Positions 43,372 to 53,283 are shown, counted from the first letter of the stretch. The stretch: 64,000 bases of DNA from Cerasibacillus terrae (GCF_008039555.1 NZ_VDUW01000004.1:118132-182131); one strand, 5' to 3'. Notes: generated by a model from the letters alone, not told the origin. Numbers and translations are program-made.

Positions 43372-43468
43372 CAATTCATAAGACAATTTATTAACGATTT
43401 AATATAAATTATAACCTTAATTTAATAATTAATCCACTAAATTTTTTTATACATAAAAGCATAGATAT

Positions 43469-43816
43469 TTATAAAGTAATGTCATCTTTAAGAAGCGTAT
43501 CAACTCTTTTATCAACTGTAATGATATGGACTTTATTTTCTTCATGTAGTTTTCCAATTACGCTTGATAGATCGCTATTTCTTAAAATCCGGGATGGGTC
43601 TATCGCAACAATAACATCAAATTTTTCTTGCTGAGCATCTTCAATCATTCTATGAAGATTCTTATTCATATTAATTCCAGAACCCGTATCAGTATATACA
43701 GAATCTAATTGCCAATTTTTTTCTTCAATAAACGCCTTAATCATTTCTGTTTGTTTTAGTAAATTAGCTTCCTTATTCTTTTTATTCGCAGTTCGAACGT
43801 AAGCAACACAATTCAT
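43469..43816 (-). CDS. Stand-alone serine-recombinase N-terminal domain lacking the catalytic serine
   Basis: ATG 43816 follows AAAGGAG. The 115-residue protein matches the resolvase/invertase N-terminal fold: YVRTANKKN (6-14), TDTGSGINMNKNLHRMIEDA and AIDPSRILRN (72-80, with the conserved Arg). In gamma-delta resolvase the catalytic residue is Ser10 within YxRVS; here the aligned residues are Y6-V-R8-T-A10. There is no DNA-binding helix-turn-helix. It is likely not a recombinase, perhaps a regulator, or a decayed gene. Confidence 0.8.
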   Translation of the reverse strand: MNCVAYVRTANKKNKEANLLKQTEMIKAFIEEKNWQLDSVYTDTGSGINMNKNLHRMIEDAQQEKFDVIVAIDPSRILRNSDLSSVIGKLHEENKVHIITVDKRVDTLLKDDITL

Positions 43817-44078
43817 ATTTTGTTTCTCTCCTTTGAATAATTTTTGTTAATAGCTGTAAAAGAAGAATCGTTTCTCTTACCTGTGTAAAACATTGTATCT
43901 TCGTTTTTTTATATTCGAATAGATTATAAAAAGATTTTTGAAAAACGTTGAATCCATTTATAAAAAACTATTATAAGTTGAAGGGCTATAGAAGGGATGT
44001 AGCTAATTTCTGTCTTCCCTTCCAATCTACCTTAGCTTATTAGTGCCATCTATATTAATAGATATCTTTGAATCTAGC

Positions 44079-45371
44079 TTAGCTACATTTAGCTAAGTCC
44101 AAAAATTTCCCTGCTTCCTTTTTAAACAATAATTCCACAGCACCTACAGGACCATTACGCTGTTTTGCAATATTTACTTCTATAATGTTTTTATTCTCAC
44201 TGTCTCTTTCATAATAATCATCTCGGTGAAGTAATAATATTACATCTGCATCCTGCTCAATATTTCCACTATCCCTTAAATCGCTCATTAACGGTCTTTT
44301 ATCAGTACGATTTTCGACACTACGATTTAACTGACTAATAAGGATGATAGGGATATTAAGCTCTTTAGCTAACAATTTTAATTCACGTGTTATTTCTCCA
44401 ATTTGAAGATCATGTCGGCTTATGTTTTTATCGGTTTTAATTAGCTGTAAATAATCTATAATTACTAAAAAATCCTTATCTGGGTCCTGTCTAACTTGAC
44501 TTCTTACGCTATGACAAATATCGTAAACAGTTTGTCTACTAGTATTATCATTTATACTCAAATCCCAATCATCTATAATGCCCATCGATTTAACTGCATC
44601 CTCTAATTCCTCATTTGTTAAGAATTTCTTACCTTTCCGTAAAAACATTAAATCAATATTTGCTAATGAACTTATCAGCCTATAGTGTAATTCATTTGCA
44701 GACATTTCATAGGCAAAGAAAATAACTTTAGTATCAGTTTTGCAAGCATTCATTGCAAAATTAAGCGCTAATGCAGTTTTCCCAACCGATGGCCGAGCAG
44801 CCAACACGATTAAATTACCTTTTTGAAATCCATCTGTCATGTTATTAATATCCGTATAACCAGAGTCTATGCCACTTAGACCCGTCCTCGGATTATAGAG
44901 TTCCTCATAGATTTCATATAAAATTTCTTTATTAGATTGGTGATTAACATTCTCCTCCTCAACTAATTCATTTAAATCCAAGATCAATTTATTTAGTAAA
45001 TCTGTACTTGGTGAATTTTTATATGAATTACATAATTGTAAAGCCTTCCTGACTTTAAAAGCTTTTCTTACAAGTTTTTGATAATAACAAAATGTCTCTA
45101 AAGTAGGAACAGATTCGGCGAGTTCAGTTAGATAAGAAACATTACCTATTTTCTCTCTGGTAACATCATCTAGTTTTGAAGTTATTGTAACCACGTCAAC
45201 TGGAATTTCCTCAGCATCTAATTCCTTCATTGTCTTATAAATAATCTGATGTTCTTCCCAATAAAACTCATAAGGTTTAAGATTAATATCCTTTATTAAA
45301 CTCCCTTCAAACAATATACTTCCGAGTACGGCTTGCTCTGCTTCTCTATTAAATATCTCATTTTGATTCAT
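44079..45371 (-). CDS. DnaB-family replicative helicase (phage type)
   Basis: The 430-residue protein has an N-terminal DnaB domain (QAVLGSILFEGSLIKD onward) and a RecA-like helicase core: Walker A ARPSVGKTALALN, Walker B FLVIIDYLQLI and LISQLNRSVENRTDKRP. It lacks a DnaC-like or primase domain. Its ATG overlaps the end of the loader gene by 14 bp. Gene order (organiser, loader, helicase) matches SPP1 genes 38, 39 and 40, so this is a phage replication module rather than the host dnaB. Confidence 0.9.
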   Translation of the reverse strand: MNQNEIFNREAEQAVLGSILFEGSLIKDINLKPYEFYWEEHQIIYKTMKELDAEEIPVDVVTITSKLDDVTREKIGNVSYLTELAESVPTLETFCYYQKLVRKAFKVRKALQLCNSYKNSPSTDLLNKLILDLNELVEEENVNHQSNKEILYEIYEELYNPRTGLSGIDSGYTDINNMTDGFQKGNLIVLAARPSVGKTALALNFAMNACKTDTKVIFFAYEMSANELHYRLISSLANIDLMFLRKGKKFLTNEELEDAVKSMGIIDDWDLSINDNTSRQTVYDICHSVRSQVRQDPDKDFLVIIDYLQLIKTDKNISRHDLQIGEITRELKLLAKELNIPIILISQLNRSVENRTDKRPLMSDLRDSGNIEQDADVILLLHRDDYYERDSENKNIIEVNIAKQRNGPVGAVELLFKKEAGKFLDLAKCS

Positions 45372-45627
45372 AATTTTTCAGCTTGTTTCTCCTTTCCTCA
45401 AGTTTCACTAAAAAAGTATTTTCCTCTTTTTCAATTGCTGAGATTTGACTTATTGATGGTGGATAATTACTCGTGAAAATATGTTTTTCTAGCCTATACA
45501 ATACAGGTTTATAAGGCATTGCCTTTAAATGGTTAATCCAGTAATTAATCTTTTCGTCCGTAACTTCGAAATATGGATATGCAAAAATAATCTCTTTTAA
45601 AATGGAATTAGCCTCTTCCTCTGTCAA
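45358..45627 (-). CDS. Phage helicase loader/inhibitor (G39P-like)
   Basis: The 89-residue protein starts at TTG 45627, about nine bases after AAAGGA. It is a compact helical protein (ILKEIIFAYPYFEVTDEKIN then WINHLKAMPY), like G39P of phage SPP1 and related loader/inhibitor proteins (helical N-terminal domain and flexible C-terminus, KLEERRNKLKN). It delivers the DnaB-like helicase to the organiser. The 14-bp overlap with the helicase gene supports this. Confidence 0.75.
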   Translation of the reverse strand: MTEEEANSILKEIIFAYPYFEVTDEKINYWINHLKAMPYKPVLYRLEKHIFTSNYPPSISQISAIEKEENTFLVKLEERRNKLKNYESK

Positions 45628-45722
45628 CTTTCCTCATCCTTTCTCAACTTTCTTTGTTCGAGAATATCATCTAACAAAGATAGATTTGATTGTTTTCTAC
45701 CAATTTTTTTATTAACTTTTTT

Positions 45723-46142
45723 TTAGTTCTTTTCCTTTTTGTTAGTGGACATCTGATGGCCAGTAGCAGGATGTTTCTCGGACATCTGTTGGTCATTTTT
45801 ATTGTAGACATCCCAGTTATTGATCGTAATAATGCTGAATTTATTAGTTGAATTAATCGATATATATTGTTCAGATTCCAATAGTTTCATCCATCTCCAT
45901 AGAGTTCTACCACTTACTTGATACTTTTTCTGCATGTCACGATTAAATTCGCGCTCTATAGAATCTCTACCTGTAACAAACTGCCCCGAATCAAGTTGGA
46001 CAATTTGGTTGTCAATTAAAACTTCACGTTTCTTATATGAGGCTTTCATCAAACAAAATAGCCACAATTTCAGTTTTAAAGGATCCTGCCAAACTACATT
46101 ATGCATTAGTTTTCGGTATAGTTTTACATAACCCTCATTCAT
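45723..46142 (-). CDS. Phage replisome organiser-like protein
   Basis: ATG 46142 follows AGGAGGCGAGATT; the open frame to 46175 is upstream sequence. The 139-residue product (GYVKLYRKLMHNVVWQDPLK then LKLWLFCLMKASY) has the N-terminal replication-organiser domain found in Firmicute phages and DnaD-type initiators, with a winged-helix segment (YQVSGRTLWRWMKLLESEQYI). It is shorter than SPP1 G38P, so the C-terminal DNA- or loader-binding part may be missing or carried elsewhere. Confidence 0.78.
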   Translation of the reverse strand: MNEGYVKLYRKLMHNVVWQDPLKLKLWLFCLMKASYKKREVLIDNQIVQLDSGQFVTGRDSIEREFNRDMQKKYQVSGRTLWRWMKLLESEQYISINSTNKFSIITINNWDVYNKNDQQMSEKHPATGHQMSTNKKEKN

Positions 46143-46356
46143 AATCTCGCCTCCTCTTCTTACAATTTGAAACATGATACCCTCATAAATATATAATTTT
46201 AAGAGCTAAATTAAAGTTTTTATTTTCAGATATTTATGTGTTGCAAAATAATGGAGGAATCCACAATATTGATTTTTTCCATTTTAAATATGCCTATCAT
46301 ATTCTACTTTTCTATTCATATATTTAAAGAAAATAATATTTATAGGGGTGAATTAA

Positions 46357-46461
46357 TTGCTAAGAGGATTTTTTAGAAAAAAGAAAAATACTGATGTAGA
46401 AATTGCAAGACTATTTGTAAAGGCCGTAAAAAATCAACGAGAAAAACTGGTGCAAAACTGA
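46357..46461 (+). CDS. Very small ORF (34 aa)
   Basis: TTG 46357, seven bases after GGGGTG. The product is basic (LRGFFRKKKNTDVEIARLF). It ends 25 bp before a terminator. It is opposite in direction to the replication module and could be a small phage gene or chance. Not recognised. Confidence 0.35.
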   Translation: MLRGFFRKKKNTDVEIARLFVKAVKNQREKLVQN

Positions 46462-46486
46462 TTGGTATTCGAAAAGCATAAGAATT

Positions 46487-46528
46487 AAAACCGCTATGAA
46501 CAACAGAATAATTGTCCATAGCGGTTTT
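46487..46528. terminator. Strong hairpin terminator
   Basis: AAAACCGCTATG and CATAGCGGTTTT pair perfectly, suited to either strand. Confidence 0.8.
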
Positions 46529-46777
46529 GCATTCTTTCTTTTATTTTCTACTCTTTGCTTCTAAACTTTGTAGTTCTCCTTCCCTTTTCAGTGAAATTGA
46601 AGAAGTGCATTTATCTCTGTAATTGTTCCACACTAGTTATAGTAACAAATGATTATTGTGTTAGATGGGGTTATAGAACCGAATCATCTGTTATATAAAC
46701 AATATTTGCAAGTTCGTTTCCCGTTCAACTACTTAAAAGAACCTACCCGATTTGCGGATAGATCCCTAATTTAAAAC
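46529..46777. other. Intergenic spacer between phage module and copper genes
   Basis: No gene or clear signal seen. It is the apparent boundary between the island's phage part and the copper region. Confidence 0.45.
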
Positions 46778-47410
46778 TTATTCTACCGGTGACAATTCAC
46801 TTTCCGTTACCCATTTGTGGTTTTTTACCTCTTCTTCAGAATCAGTAGCTACAAAATCAACCATATATACGGTTGTTTTTTCCGCTGAATCGATTACTGC
46901 AGTTACACCGTTCATACCCTCCATGTGATCTGCATTAAGAGTTACTTCAGTTCCCGGTTCAAAAGGTTCATCTCCTGCTTCTTCAATCTCTTCATGAATA
47001 ACCCATTTATGATTTTCCACTGGTTCTCCACCAGTCGTTGGTGTGTAGGAAACAGTATATACCGTCGTATCGTATGCACCAACAATCGTCGCCTCAGCAC
47101 CATTCATACCCGGCATATGATCGGATTCAATAATTGCTTGGCTGCCAACCTCATAAGAAGGGTTATCCGCTTCTTGTAAGCCTTCGGGAATTTCGCCAGT
47201 GCTAGAATGGTTCATACCAGAATGATCCATGCCTTCCATATCTTCATTGGTATCAGATTCTTCCATATCCATTTCATTATTATTAGCCACATTTTCTTCC
47301 GTATTAGATTCGGTTTCTGTATTCTCCTCTTCATTTGCACCCACACATGCAGATAAGATAAGTACTGTAAATATAGTAATTATCCCTATTACGATTTTTT
47401 TACTTTGCAT
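46778..47410 (-). CDS. ydhK: YdhK-family lipoprotein with two DUF1541 repeats
   Basis: ATG 47410 follows TAGGAGGGATTATTTAA. The 210-residue product has a lipobox (LSAC at about 18-21), an acidic Met/Asp/His-rich spacer (DMEGMDHSGMNHSS) and two DUF1541 domains with the pair ESDHMPGMNGAEATI... and NADHMEGMNGVTAVI... (about 96-150 and 158-210). DUF1541 proteins often travel with copper-resistance genes. The Met-rich spacer fits copper binding outside the membrane. It diverges from the multicopper oxidase. Confidence 0.88.
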   Translation of the reverse strand: MQSKKIVIGIITIFTVLILSACVGANEEENTETESNTEENVANNNEMDMEESDTNEDMEGMDHSGMNHSSTGEIPEGLQEADNPSYEVGSQAIIESDHMPGMNGAEATIVGAYDTTVYTVSYTPTTGGEPVENHKWVIHEEIEEAGDEPFEPGTEVTLNADHMEGMNGVTAVIDSAEKTTVYMVDFVATDSEEEVKNHKWVTESELSPVE

Positions 47411-47841
47411 TTAAATAATCCCTCCTAATAAAATAAAGCTTGCCTATATTCTAACCATTAAATTTGCAGATTATATGCAGACTTTGCTAAATATGAATTA
47501 CGATATTTCTAAAATAAATCTTCCCTTTCCAAGTGGATTACAAAAGGTTATGAAAAATACAATGTCATTTAATATCAATGACATTTCAGTAGAATAATCC
47601 ATTAATACTCAACATCTAAATTAAATAGTGATTAGTTTTTACTCAATTATGCATTATTTCTCGATATTTGTTCGGTATGATAATCGCGATAGATTAAATG
47701 GCAAGGGAAGGAGGAAAATGTATTAAAGGTAGTTTTCTAACCCGTGGTGATTACAACTAAATAACACATCAGAAATCTAAAATTCAAAAACCGAAATGAT
47801 ATTTTCAACAACTTATACTTGACGAATAAAGGAGCGAACAA
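47411..47841. other. Divergent intergenic region of ydhK and multicopper oxidase
   Basis: No gene. It holds the inverted repeat at 47561-47585 and an ATCGCGAT palindrome near 47685. Promoters not clear. Confidence 0.5.
47561..47585. promoter_or_regulatory. Inverted repeat in the ydhK/mco divergent region
   Basis: AATGTCATT, seven bases, AATGACATT: a 9-bp perfect dyad suited to a dimeric regulator. No CsoR-like GGGG core is present here. Confidence 0.35.
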
Positions 47842-49356
47842 ATGAAAAAAAGTATATTGACAGGTGCAGGCTTGTTGCTAATATTGACGGGTTGCACAAA
47901 CGTCACAACAGAACAACAATCTGGAGAACAAACTATGGAATCTGAAGAAATGCAACATGAAGAAAATATGGATATGAACCACGGGGACATGGAAGGTATG
48001 GAAGAACACATGGACCATGATAATATCCCCCCTCTTCAAGCCTCCAAAGGAACTCAGGAGTTAGTAATACCACCCCTGCTAGAAAAACAGAATGACTCAG
48101 ACTTCGATTATGAGGTAGTCGCACAAGAAGGCACGACGCAATTCTTTGATGGCTCTCTAACCAAAACTTACGGATATAATGGGAATTTGTTGGGTCCGAC
48201 TTTACAGTTGAAAGAGGGGGAAACCGTTAAAGTGAAGGTCCGCAATGAATTAAACGAACCAACAACCTTTCACTGGCACGGTCTTGAAGTACCGGGAACT
48301 GAGGATGGTGGTCCGAGTGATGTAATTCAGCCGGGCGAAAGTAAAATCGTCACCTTAAAAGCCGATCAGCCGGCAGCGACATTGTGGTATCATCCACATC
48401 CACATAAATCGACTGCTGAACAAGTTTTCAAAGGGCTTGCAGGAATGCTCTATGTGGAGGAGACGGATGAAGAAGCCCCTGCTTTACCACATACTTATGG
48501 TGAAGATGATATCCCTCTCATTTTTCAGGATCGTCTCTTTGACGAAAACCATCAACTGGATTATGAGAATCTGATGAACAGCGACGGAACAATCGGAGAT
48601 GTATCGCTCGTTAATGGTACGCTTAATCCGAAACTGACTGTGACAAAACCGCTGATGCGTTTTCGAATCCTAAACGGTGCGAACGCCCGAAATTACACGT
48701 TCCGTTTAAGCAATGGAGCCACATTTACTCAGATTGCTTCAGATGGCGGGTTATTGCATGAGCCGGTTGAAATGGATGAGATTACGCTGTCCCCATCGGA
48801 GCGCGCTGAAATCCTAATTGATTTTTCAGCGATGGATTCCGATGAGCCAATTGCCATTACTGATGAAGAAGGTAATGCTCTGTTGCCTTTTGATTTGGAT
48901 ATCGACGGCGGAACGGGAGAAATGGAATCCATATCTTGGACCGATGACACTACTTTCCTTACAGAAAAAGAGAAATCCTTGCCGGTTACCAAGGAGATTG
49001 AATTGTTTGGAATGATGGATAAGGTCACCATCAACGGCAAGAAATTCGATCCTGAACGGATTGACTTGCGGCAAAAGAAAGGAGTCCCAGAAGTTTGGGA
49101 AGTTTATAACAAGCCAGACGAAATGGGGGGAATGATCCATCCATTCCATATTCATGGTACTCAGTTCAAAATCATATCGCGTGATGGAAGGGAACCAGCT
49201 CCGAATGAACAAGGTCTGAAAGATAGCGTTCTTATTGAACCGGGCGAACGAGTCAGATTGCTCGTCACCTTTCCGGAAGAGGGAATCTATATGTACCATT
49301 GCCATATTCTAGAGCATGAAGATAACGGTATGATGGGGCAAGTAGAAGTATACTAA
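47842..49356 (+). CDS. Multicopper oxidase lipoprotein
   Basis: ATG 47842 follows AAAGGAG. The 504-residue product has a lipobox (LTGC), a Met/His-rich region (about 33-60, MQHEENMDMNHGDMEGMEEH) and three cupredoxin domains. Copper ligands: His144-W-His (FHWHGLE), His184/186/188 (WYHPHPH), HPFHIHG near 433 and HCHILEHEDNGMM with His486-Cys487-His488. Such enzymes oxidise Cu(I) to the less toxic Cu(II) outside the cell. Its codons are more GC-rich than its neighbours, a sign of transfer. It ends at a strong terminator. Confidence 0.93.
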   Translation: MKKSILTGAGLLLILTGCTNVTTEQQSGEQTMESEEMQHEENMDMNHGDMEGMEEHMDHDNIPPLQASKGTQELVIPPLLEKQNDSDFDYEVVAQEGTTQFFDGSLTKTYGYNGNLLGPTLQLKEGETVKVKVRNELNEPTTFHWHGLEVPGTEDGGPSDVIQPGESKIVTLKADQPAATLWYHPHPHKSTAEQVFKGLAGMLYVEETDEEAPALPHTYGEDDIPLIFQDRLFDENHQLDYENLMNSDGTIGDVSLVNGTLNPKLTVTKPLMRFRILNGANARNYTFRLSNGATFTQIASDGGLLHEPVEMDEITLSPSERAEILIDFSAMDSDEPIAITDEEGNALLPFDLDIDGGTGEMESISWTDDTTFLTEKEKSLPVTKEIELFGMMDKVTINGKKFDPERIDLRQKKGVPEVWEVYNKPDEMGGMIHPFHIHGTQFKIISRDGREPAPNEQGLKDSVLIEPGERVRLLVTFPEEGIYMYHCHILEHEDNGMMGQVEVY

Positions 49357-49378
49357 TTTTACGGAATAAACATTAAGA

Positions 49379-49414
49379 AGGGCTGTACCAATTGTTTTGG
49401 ATTAGTACAGCCCC
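49379..49414 (+). terminator. Terminator of the multicopper oxidase gene
   Basis: GGGCTGTAC and GTACAGCCC pair perfectly, followed by CTTTTTATTTT. Confidence 0.88.
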
Positions 49415-49796
49415 TTTTTATTTTGCTGACAATTCAGACTAAAACGTTGGTTAATGCCAAGAGATCTTAGGTATCCTTGAAATAATCTACTGTTGCCTTC
49501 GAAAAGTTCCACTAAAAATATTTATATAACAATTTTAATTAACAGTTTATAATATTTTCATATGATATAGTAAAAGTAAATTGGTACTTAAATCACTTTT
49601 TTGGTTTAGGGAAAAAGTGGAGTTGAGGTGAGATATTTTGTGTTTTTCCTATAGTTTTATTGAACAACAAACTCATGAAATGTCCAAAAAGATTTAGGAA
49701 AGCTCCCTATACAAATTAATTAGGGTTGACTTTGCAGGTGGCAACTGTTTTGAAGTCCAAAGTAGATTAAATGATTGGGTAAGTCTTGAATCGGAA
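49415..49796. other. Intergenic region before the SHOCT-like small gene
   Basis: No convincing gene. The frame of the downstream small gene stays open back to 49698 without a canonical start, so part of this region may be a decayed 5' end. Confidence 0.45.
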
Positions 49797-50027
49797 ATGG
49801 GGAATAAGTCCGCTTTAATTACAAAAGTCATTTTGGAAGACTTAGAAGGAAAGCTTTATTCTATTGAACCGAATGACAATGGGTTAAGATTTGCAAAAGG
49901 AGAAATCACTTATAAAGAGTATAAAATTCTTCAAGAGAAAGGGAATGCTCTTTGGATTACAATTTTTATTGTTGGGATTTTAGTATTTTTTACGTTGATG
50001 TCAGTGTTGTTAAAGTTTGTTCTTTAA
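49797..50027 (+). CDS. Small membrane protein (76 aa), possibly truncated
   Basis: ATG 49797 has no clear ribosome binding site. The product has a middle segment resembling a SHOCT-like module (LRFAKGEITYKEYKILQEKG) and a C-terminal membrane helix (WITIFIVGILVFFTLMSVLL). The reading frame is open a further 99 bp upstream (to 49698) and encodes plausible protein (RVDFAGGNCFEVQSRLNDWV), but offers no ATG, GTG or TTG. It may be the 3' part of a broken gene. Function unknown. Confidence 0.5.
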   Translation: MGNKSALITKVILEDLEGKLYSIEPNDNGLRFAKGEITYKEYKILQEKGNALWITIFIVGILVFFTLMSVLLKFVL

Positions 50028-50127
50028 TACTATCTAATTTCTAATGGTTAACATATTGGTTCCCTTAGTGAAAGTAACATTATTTATCCAAATATGAAAC
50101 CACCCTCATACCTTATGAAATGTATAT

Positions 50128-50163
50128 TAAAAGGCTGGTCTTCTCTGCGAAAACCAGCCTTTT
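50128..50163 (-). terminator. Terminator of the csoR-copA-copZ operon
   Basis: AAAAGGCTGGT pairs with ACCAGCCTTTTT around a 14-base loop. It follows the copZ stop at 50172. Confidence 0.85.
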
Positions 50164-50171
50164 TCGTATAT

Positions 50172-50378
50172 TTAGGCAACATCATAGCCTTGTTCTTCAA
50201 TTGCTTCTTTCATGGCATCAACATTTACTTTTGATTCATCAAAAGTAACATCTACTTTTCCAGCTTCCAAATTAACCTCAGCTGCTGACACGCCATCTAA
50301 TTTTTTCAATGCACCTTCAACTGACATTTTGCAATGACCACAAGACATGCCTTGTACGTCTAATGTTTTCTTTTCCAT
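50172..50378 (-). CDS. copZ: Copper chaperone CopZ
   Basis: The 68-residue HMA-fold protein has the Cu(I)-binding motif GMSCGHCKMSVEGAL at about residues 10-24 and the usual beta-alpha-beta-beta-alpha-beta length. It carries Cu(I) in the cytoplasm to CopA. ATG 50378 follows AAAGGAGGTGAAAATATA. It is last in csoR-copA-copZ, 36 bp after copA, the same order as in B. subtilis. Confidence 0.96.
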   Translation of the reverse strand: MEKKTLDVQGMSCGHCKMSVEGALKKLDGVSAAEVNLEAGKVDVTFDESKVNVDAMKEAIEEQGYDVA

Positions 50379-50414
50379 TATATTTTCACCTCCTTTAAAT
50401 AAATTTAATATAAT

Positions 50415-52799
50415 TTATAACTTCACTCTTTTTAGACGAAGTGAGTTAGTAACAACACTTACAGAACTTAACGCCATTGCTGCGCCAGCAATCCACGGTG
50501 CAAGTAATCCAATTGCTGCAACTGGTATTCCGGCTGTATTATATCCGAATGCCCAGAAAAGATTTTGTCGGATATTTCGAATCGTTGCATGACTGATTTT
50601 AATTGCCTTCGGTATAAGCAATAGCTCACCACCAAGAATCGTAACGTCAGCAGCCTCAATAGCTACTTCTGTACCAGTTCCAATGGCAATTCCAATATCC
50701 GCTGTAACAAGTGCAGGTGCATCATTAACACCATCTCCAACCATTGCAACTTTCTTACCTTGTTCTTGGATCGCTTTTACTTTAGCTGCTTTTTCTTCAG
50801 GTAATACTTCAGCGATTACCCGATCAATTCCAACTTCTTTTGCTATTGCTTTGGCTGTTCTTTCATTATCACCTGTTAACATAAACACTTCTATTCCTAA
50901 ATCTTTCAATTGCTTAATAGCCTCTGGAGCCGTCTCTTTTATAGTATCTGCAACAGCAACTGTTCCCCGGTAATCACCATCAATGGCAATCAACATCGCT
51001 GTTTTACCATCAGTTTCATAATTTACTAATTTTTCTTCATTACCTGCTGTATTAATTTGATGATCATTCATTAACTTTCTATTACCAACAAGAATGTTTT
51101 TTCCAGAAATTTTTGCTTCAATGCCGTGACCCGGTACTGCCTCGAAATGTTCTACTTCCAAAAAGTCGATATTATTCTCTGTAGCGTATGCCACAATTGC
51201 TTCTGCAAGTGGATGTTCAGACCCTTTTTCTGCACTAGCCAATAATTGTAATGTCTCTTCATCACCTGAAAAATCAGTTACTTCTGGTTTTCCTTTTGTG
51301 ATTGTACCCGTCTTATCAAGTACGACTGCTTCTAACTCATGTGTTCCCTCTAGGTGTTCCCCACCTTTAAATAAGATTCCACTTTCTGCAGCTTTTCCTG
51401 TTCCGACCATAATAGATGTTGGTGTTGCAAGTCCTAAAGCACATGGACAGGCAATAACAAGTACAGCAATTGCTGCAACTAAAGCAGGTTCTAACTGACC
51501 CGGTTGAACTAAAGTAATCCATATAATAAAAGTAAGGATAGCAATACCGACCACTATTGGAACGAAGTAACCTGAAATAACATCCGCTAATCGTTGAATT
51601 GGCGCCTTTGATCCTTGAGCTTCCTCCACGACCTTGACAATAGATGCAAGGGCCGTATCTTTTCCTACTTTTGTTGCTTCCATTTCAATGGAGCCATTTT
51701 TATTAATAGTAGATCCAATTAATTTTGCTCCTGAATCCTTTTCAATTGGAATTGATTCTCCTGTCAGCATGGATTCATCTACCGAAGTTCTACCTTTTAC
51801 AACCATACCATCTACCGGTATCTTTTCTCCCGGTTTGACAATTAAGCGATCTCCAACGACAACTTCTTCTACAGGAATCATTAATTCTTTACCATCTCTA
51901 ATTACACGAGCTTCTTTTGCTTGTAAATTAAGCAATTTGGATAAAGCATTTGTAGTTTGACTTTTCGCTCTCGTTTCTAAATATTTACCAAACAAAATTA
52001 ACGTAATCAAAACAGCACTGGTTTCAAAGTATAAATGTGGCATATATTCTGGATTGCCAATAGTCTTAAATGCTTCGTATAAACTATAAAAATAAGCCGC
52101 ACTTGTACCTAAAGCAACAAGTACATCCATGTTTGCCCCACCATTACGTAGGTTCTTATATGCACCTTCATAAAATTGCCATCCAATGATAAATTGAACT
52201 GGTGTCGCCAAAGTAAATTGGAACCACGGGTTCATGAAGATATCTGGTATACCCATCCCAAATAAATGTACAAGCATTGTTAATAATAATGGTGCAGATA
52301 GTAAGACTGAAATGATTAATTTCGTCTTCATATTTTTTAGTTGTTTTTCTTTATAAGTTTGTTTTTCTTTCGCTTCTGCCTTTGGTTTAGCATCATAGCC
52401 GACATTTTTGATTTTATCAATCAATGATTTTACATCAACTAACCCCGGATTATATTCAATCGATGCACTTTCTGTTGTTAGGTTAACAGTTGCATGTTTT
52501 ACTCCATCTTGTTTGTTCAATACTTTTTCAATACGGGTAGAGCAAGCTGCACAAGTCATCCCAAAGACATCTAGGTCTGTTTTCTCCGTTAGAACACCAT
52601 AACCAACATTCTCTATTTTTTTCGATATATCTTCAATAGAGGTTTTCTCTGGATCATAATCTATCGTTGCCTTTTCTGTTGTTAAATTAACTTGGGCCTT
52701 GACCCCGTCCATTTTATTCAAAACCTTTTCAACACGATTAGAACAAGCTGCACAGGTCATCCCTGTTACACCAAGTGTTGTATGATTTGTTTCACTCAT
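50415..52799 (-). CDS. copA: Cu(I)-exporting P-type ATPase CopA (CPC type)
   Basis: The 794-residue ATPase has two N-terminal HMA domains ([10 protein letters not shown] with Cys16/Cys19, and [10 protein letters not shown] near residue 84), eight membrane helices, the transport site Cys451-Pro-Cys453 ([12 protein letters not shown]), the phosphorylated Asp495 in DKTGTITKG, and [12 protein letters not shown]. It pumps Cu(I) out of the cytoplasm (P1B-1). ATG 52799 follows AAGGAGGGAATTATT. It lies 13 bp after csoR. Confidence 0.97.
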   Translation of the reverse strand: MSETNHTTLGVTGMTCAACSNRVEKVLNKMDGVKAQVNLTTEKATIDYDPEKTSIEDISKKIENVGYGVLTEKTDLDVFGMTCAACSTRIEKVLNKQDGVKHATVNLTTESASIEYNPGLVDVKSLIDKIKNVGYDAKPKAEAKEKQTYKEKQLKNMKTKLIISVLLSAPLLLTMLVHLFGMGIPDIFMNPWFQFTLATPVQFIIGWQFYEGAYKNLRNGGANMDVLVALGTSAAYFYSLYEAFKTIGNPEYMPHLYFETSAVLITLILFGKYLETRAKSQTTNALSKLLNLQAKEARVIRDGKELMIPVEEVVVGDRLIVKPGEKIPVDGMVVKGRTSVDESMLTGESIPIEKDSGAKLIGSTINKNGSIEMEATKVGKDTALASIVKVVEEAQGSKAPIQRLADVISGYFVPIVVGIAILTFIIWITLVQPGQLEPALVAAIAVLVIACPCALGLATPTSIMVGTGKAAESGILFKGGEHLEGTHELEAVVLDKTGTITKGKPEVTDFSGDEETLQLLASAEKGSEHPLAEAIVAYATENNIDFLEVEHFEAVPGHGIEAKISGKNILVGNRKLMNDHQINTAGNEEKLVNYETDGKTAMLIAIDGDYRGTVAVADTIKETAPEAIKQLKDLGIEVFMLTGDNERTAKAIAKEVGIDRVIAEVLPEEKAAKVKAIQEQGKKVAMVGDGVNDAPALVTADIGIAIGTGTEVAIEAADVTILGGELLLIPKAIKISHATIRNIRQNLFWAFGYNTAGIPVAAIGLLAPWIAGAAMALSSVSVVTNSLRLKRVKL

Positions 52800-52812
52800 A
52801 ATAATTCCCTCC

Positions 52813-53118
52813 TTACTTAGAAAATTGCTTCATGACAGTCATTAATTCCTCAATAGTTTCCTTTCCTTCACCCTGTTTAATAGCATCACTAACACAATGG
52901 TTAATATGTCTTTCTGTGATAGAAAATCCTACATTTTTTAGTGCTGATTGAATGGCACTAATTTGTACTAAAATATCTACACAATATCGATCATCTTCAA
53001 CCATTTTCTGTATCCCACGAACTTGACCCTCAATTCGTTTCAATCGATTAATCGTTTTCTGTATTTCATCTTTCGTTCTTGGTTTACTTGGGTGATCATG
53101 TAAGAATCTCTCTTCCAA
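52813..53118 (-). CDS. csoR: Copper-sensing repressor CsoR
   Basis: Start at TTG 53118, nine bases after AAGGAA; GTG 53127 is too close to it. The 101-residue product has the CsoR/RcnR helix-bundle fold ([20 protein letters not shown]) and the Cu(I) ligands Cys46, His71 and Cys75 (RYCVDI, RHINHC), the exact C-H-C set of copper sensors rather than sulfur or nickel relatives. Its box overlaps the promoter, so it represses its own operon. Confidence 0.96.
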   Translation of the reverse strand: MEERFLHDHPSKPRTKDEIQKTINRLKRIEGQVRGIQKMVEDDRYCVDILVQISAIQSALKNVGFSITERHINHCVSDAIKQGEGKETIEELMTVMKQFSK

Positions 53119-53148
53119 ATGAATCACTTCCTTTTCTTTTATACAATT

Positions 53149-53177
53149 ACTATACCCCCGTATAGTATATTTGTCAA
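53149..53177 (-). promoter_or_regulatory. Promoter of csoR-copA-copZ with overlapping CsoR box
   Basis: Minus strand: -35 TTGACA (53177-53172), 17 bp, -10 TATAGT (53154-53149). The dyad ACTATACCCCCGTATAGT at 53149-53166 covers the spacer and -10 and has the GGGG/CCCC core of CsoR operators. Confidence 0.9.
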
Positions 53178-53283
53178 TAGGGAAACTTCATTTTTGACAA
53201 CATCTTTTAATTTTTTACACTTTTGGATATTAGATGTTTTCTTACATACTCACAAATGGTAAATTGTTGTCCAAGGTCTATTA

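Noticed and set aside
46357..46461. Considered leaving out as chance
   Set aside because: Kept at low confidence because of a well-placed ribosome binding site and a terminator shortly after it.
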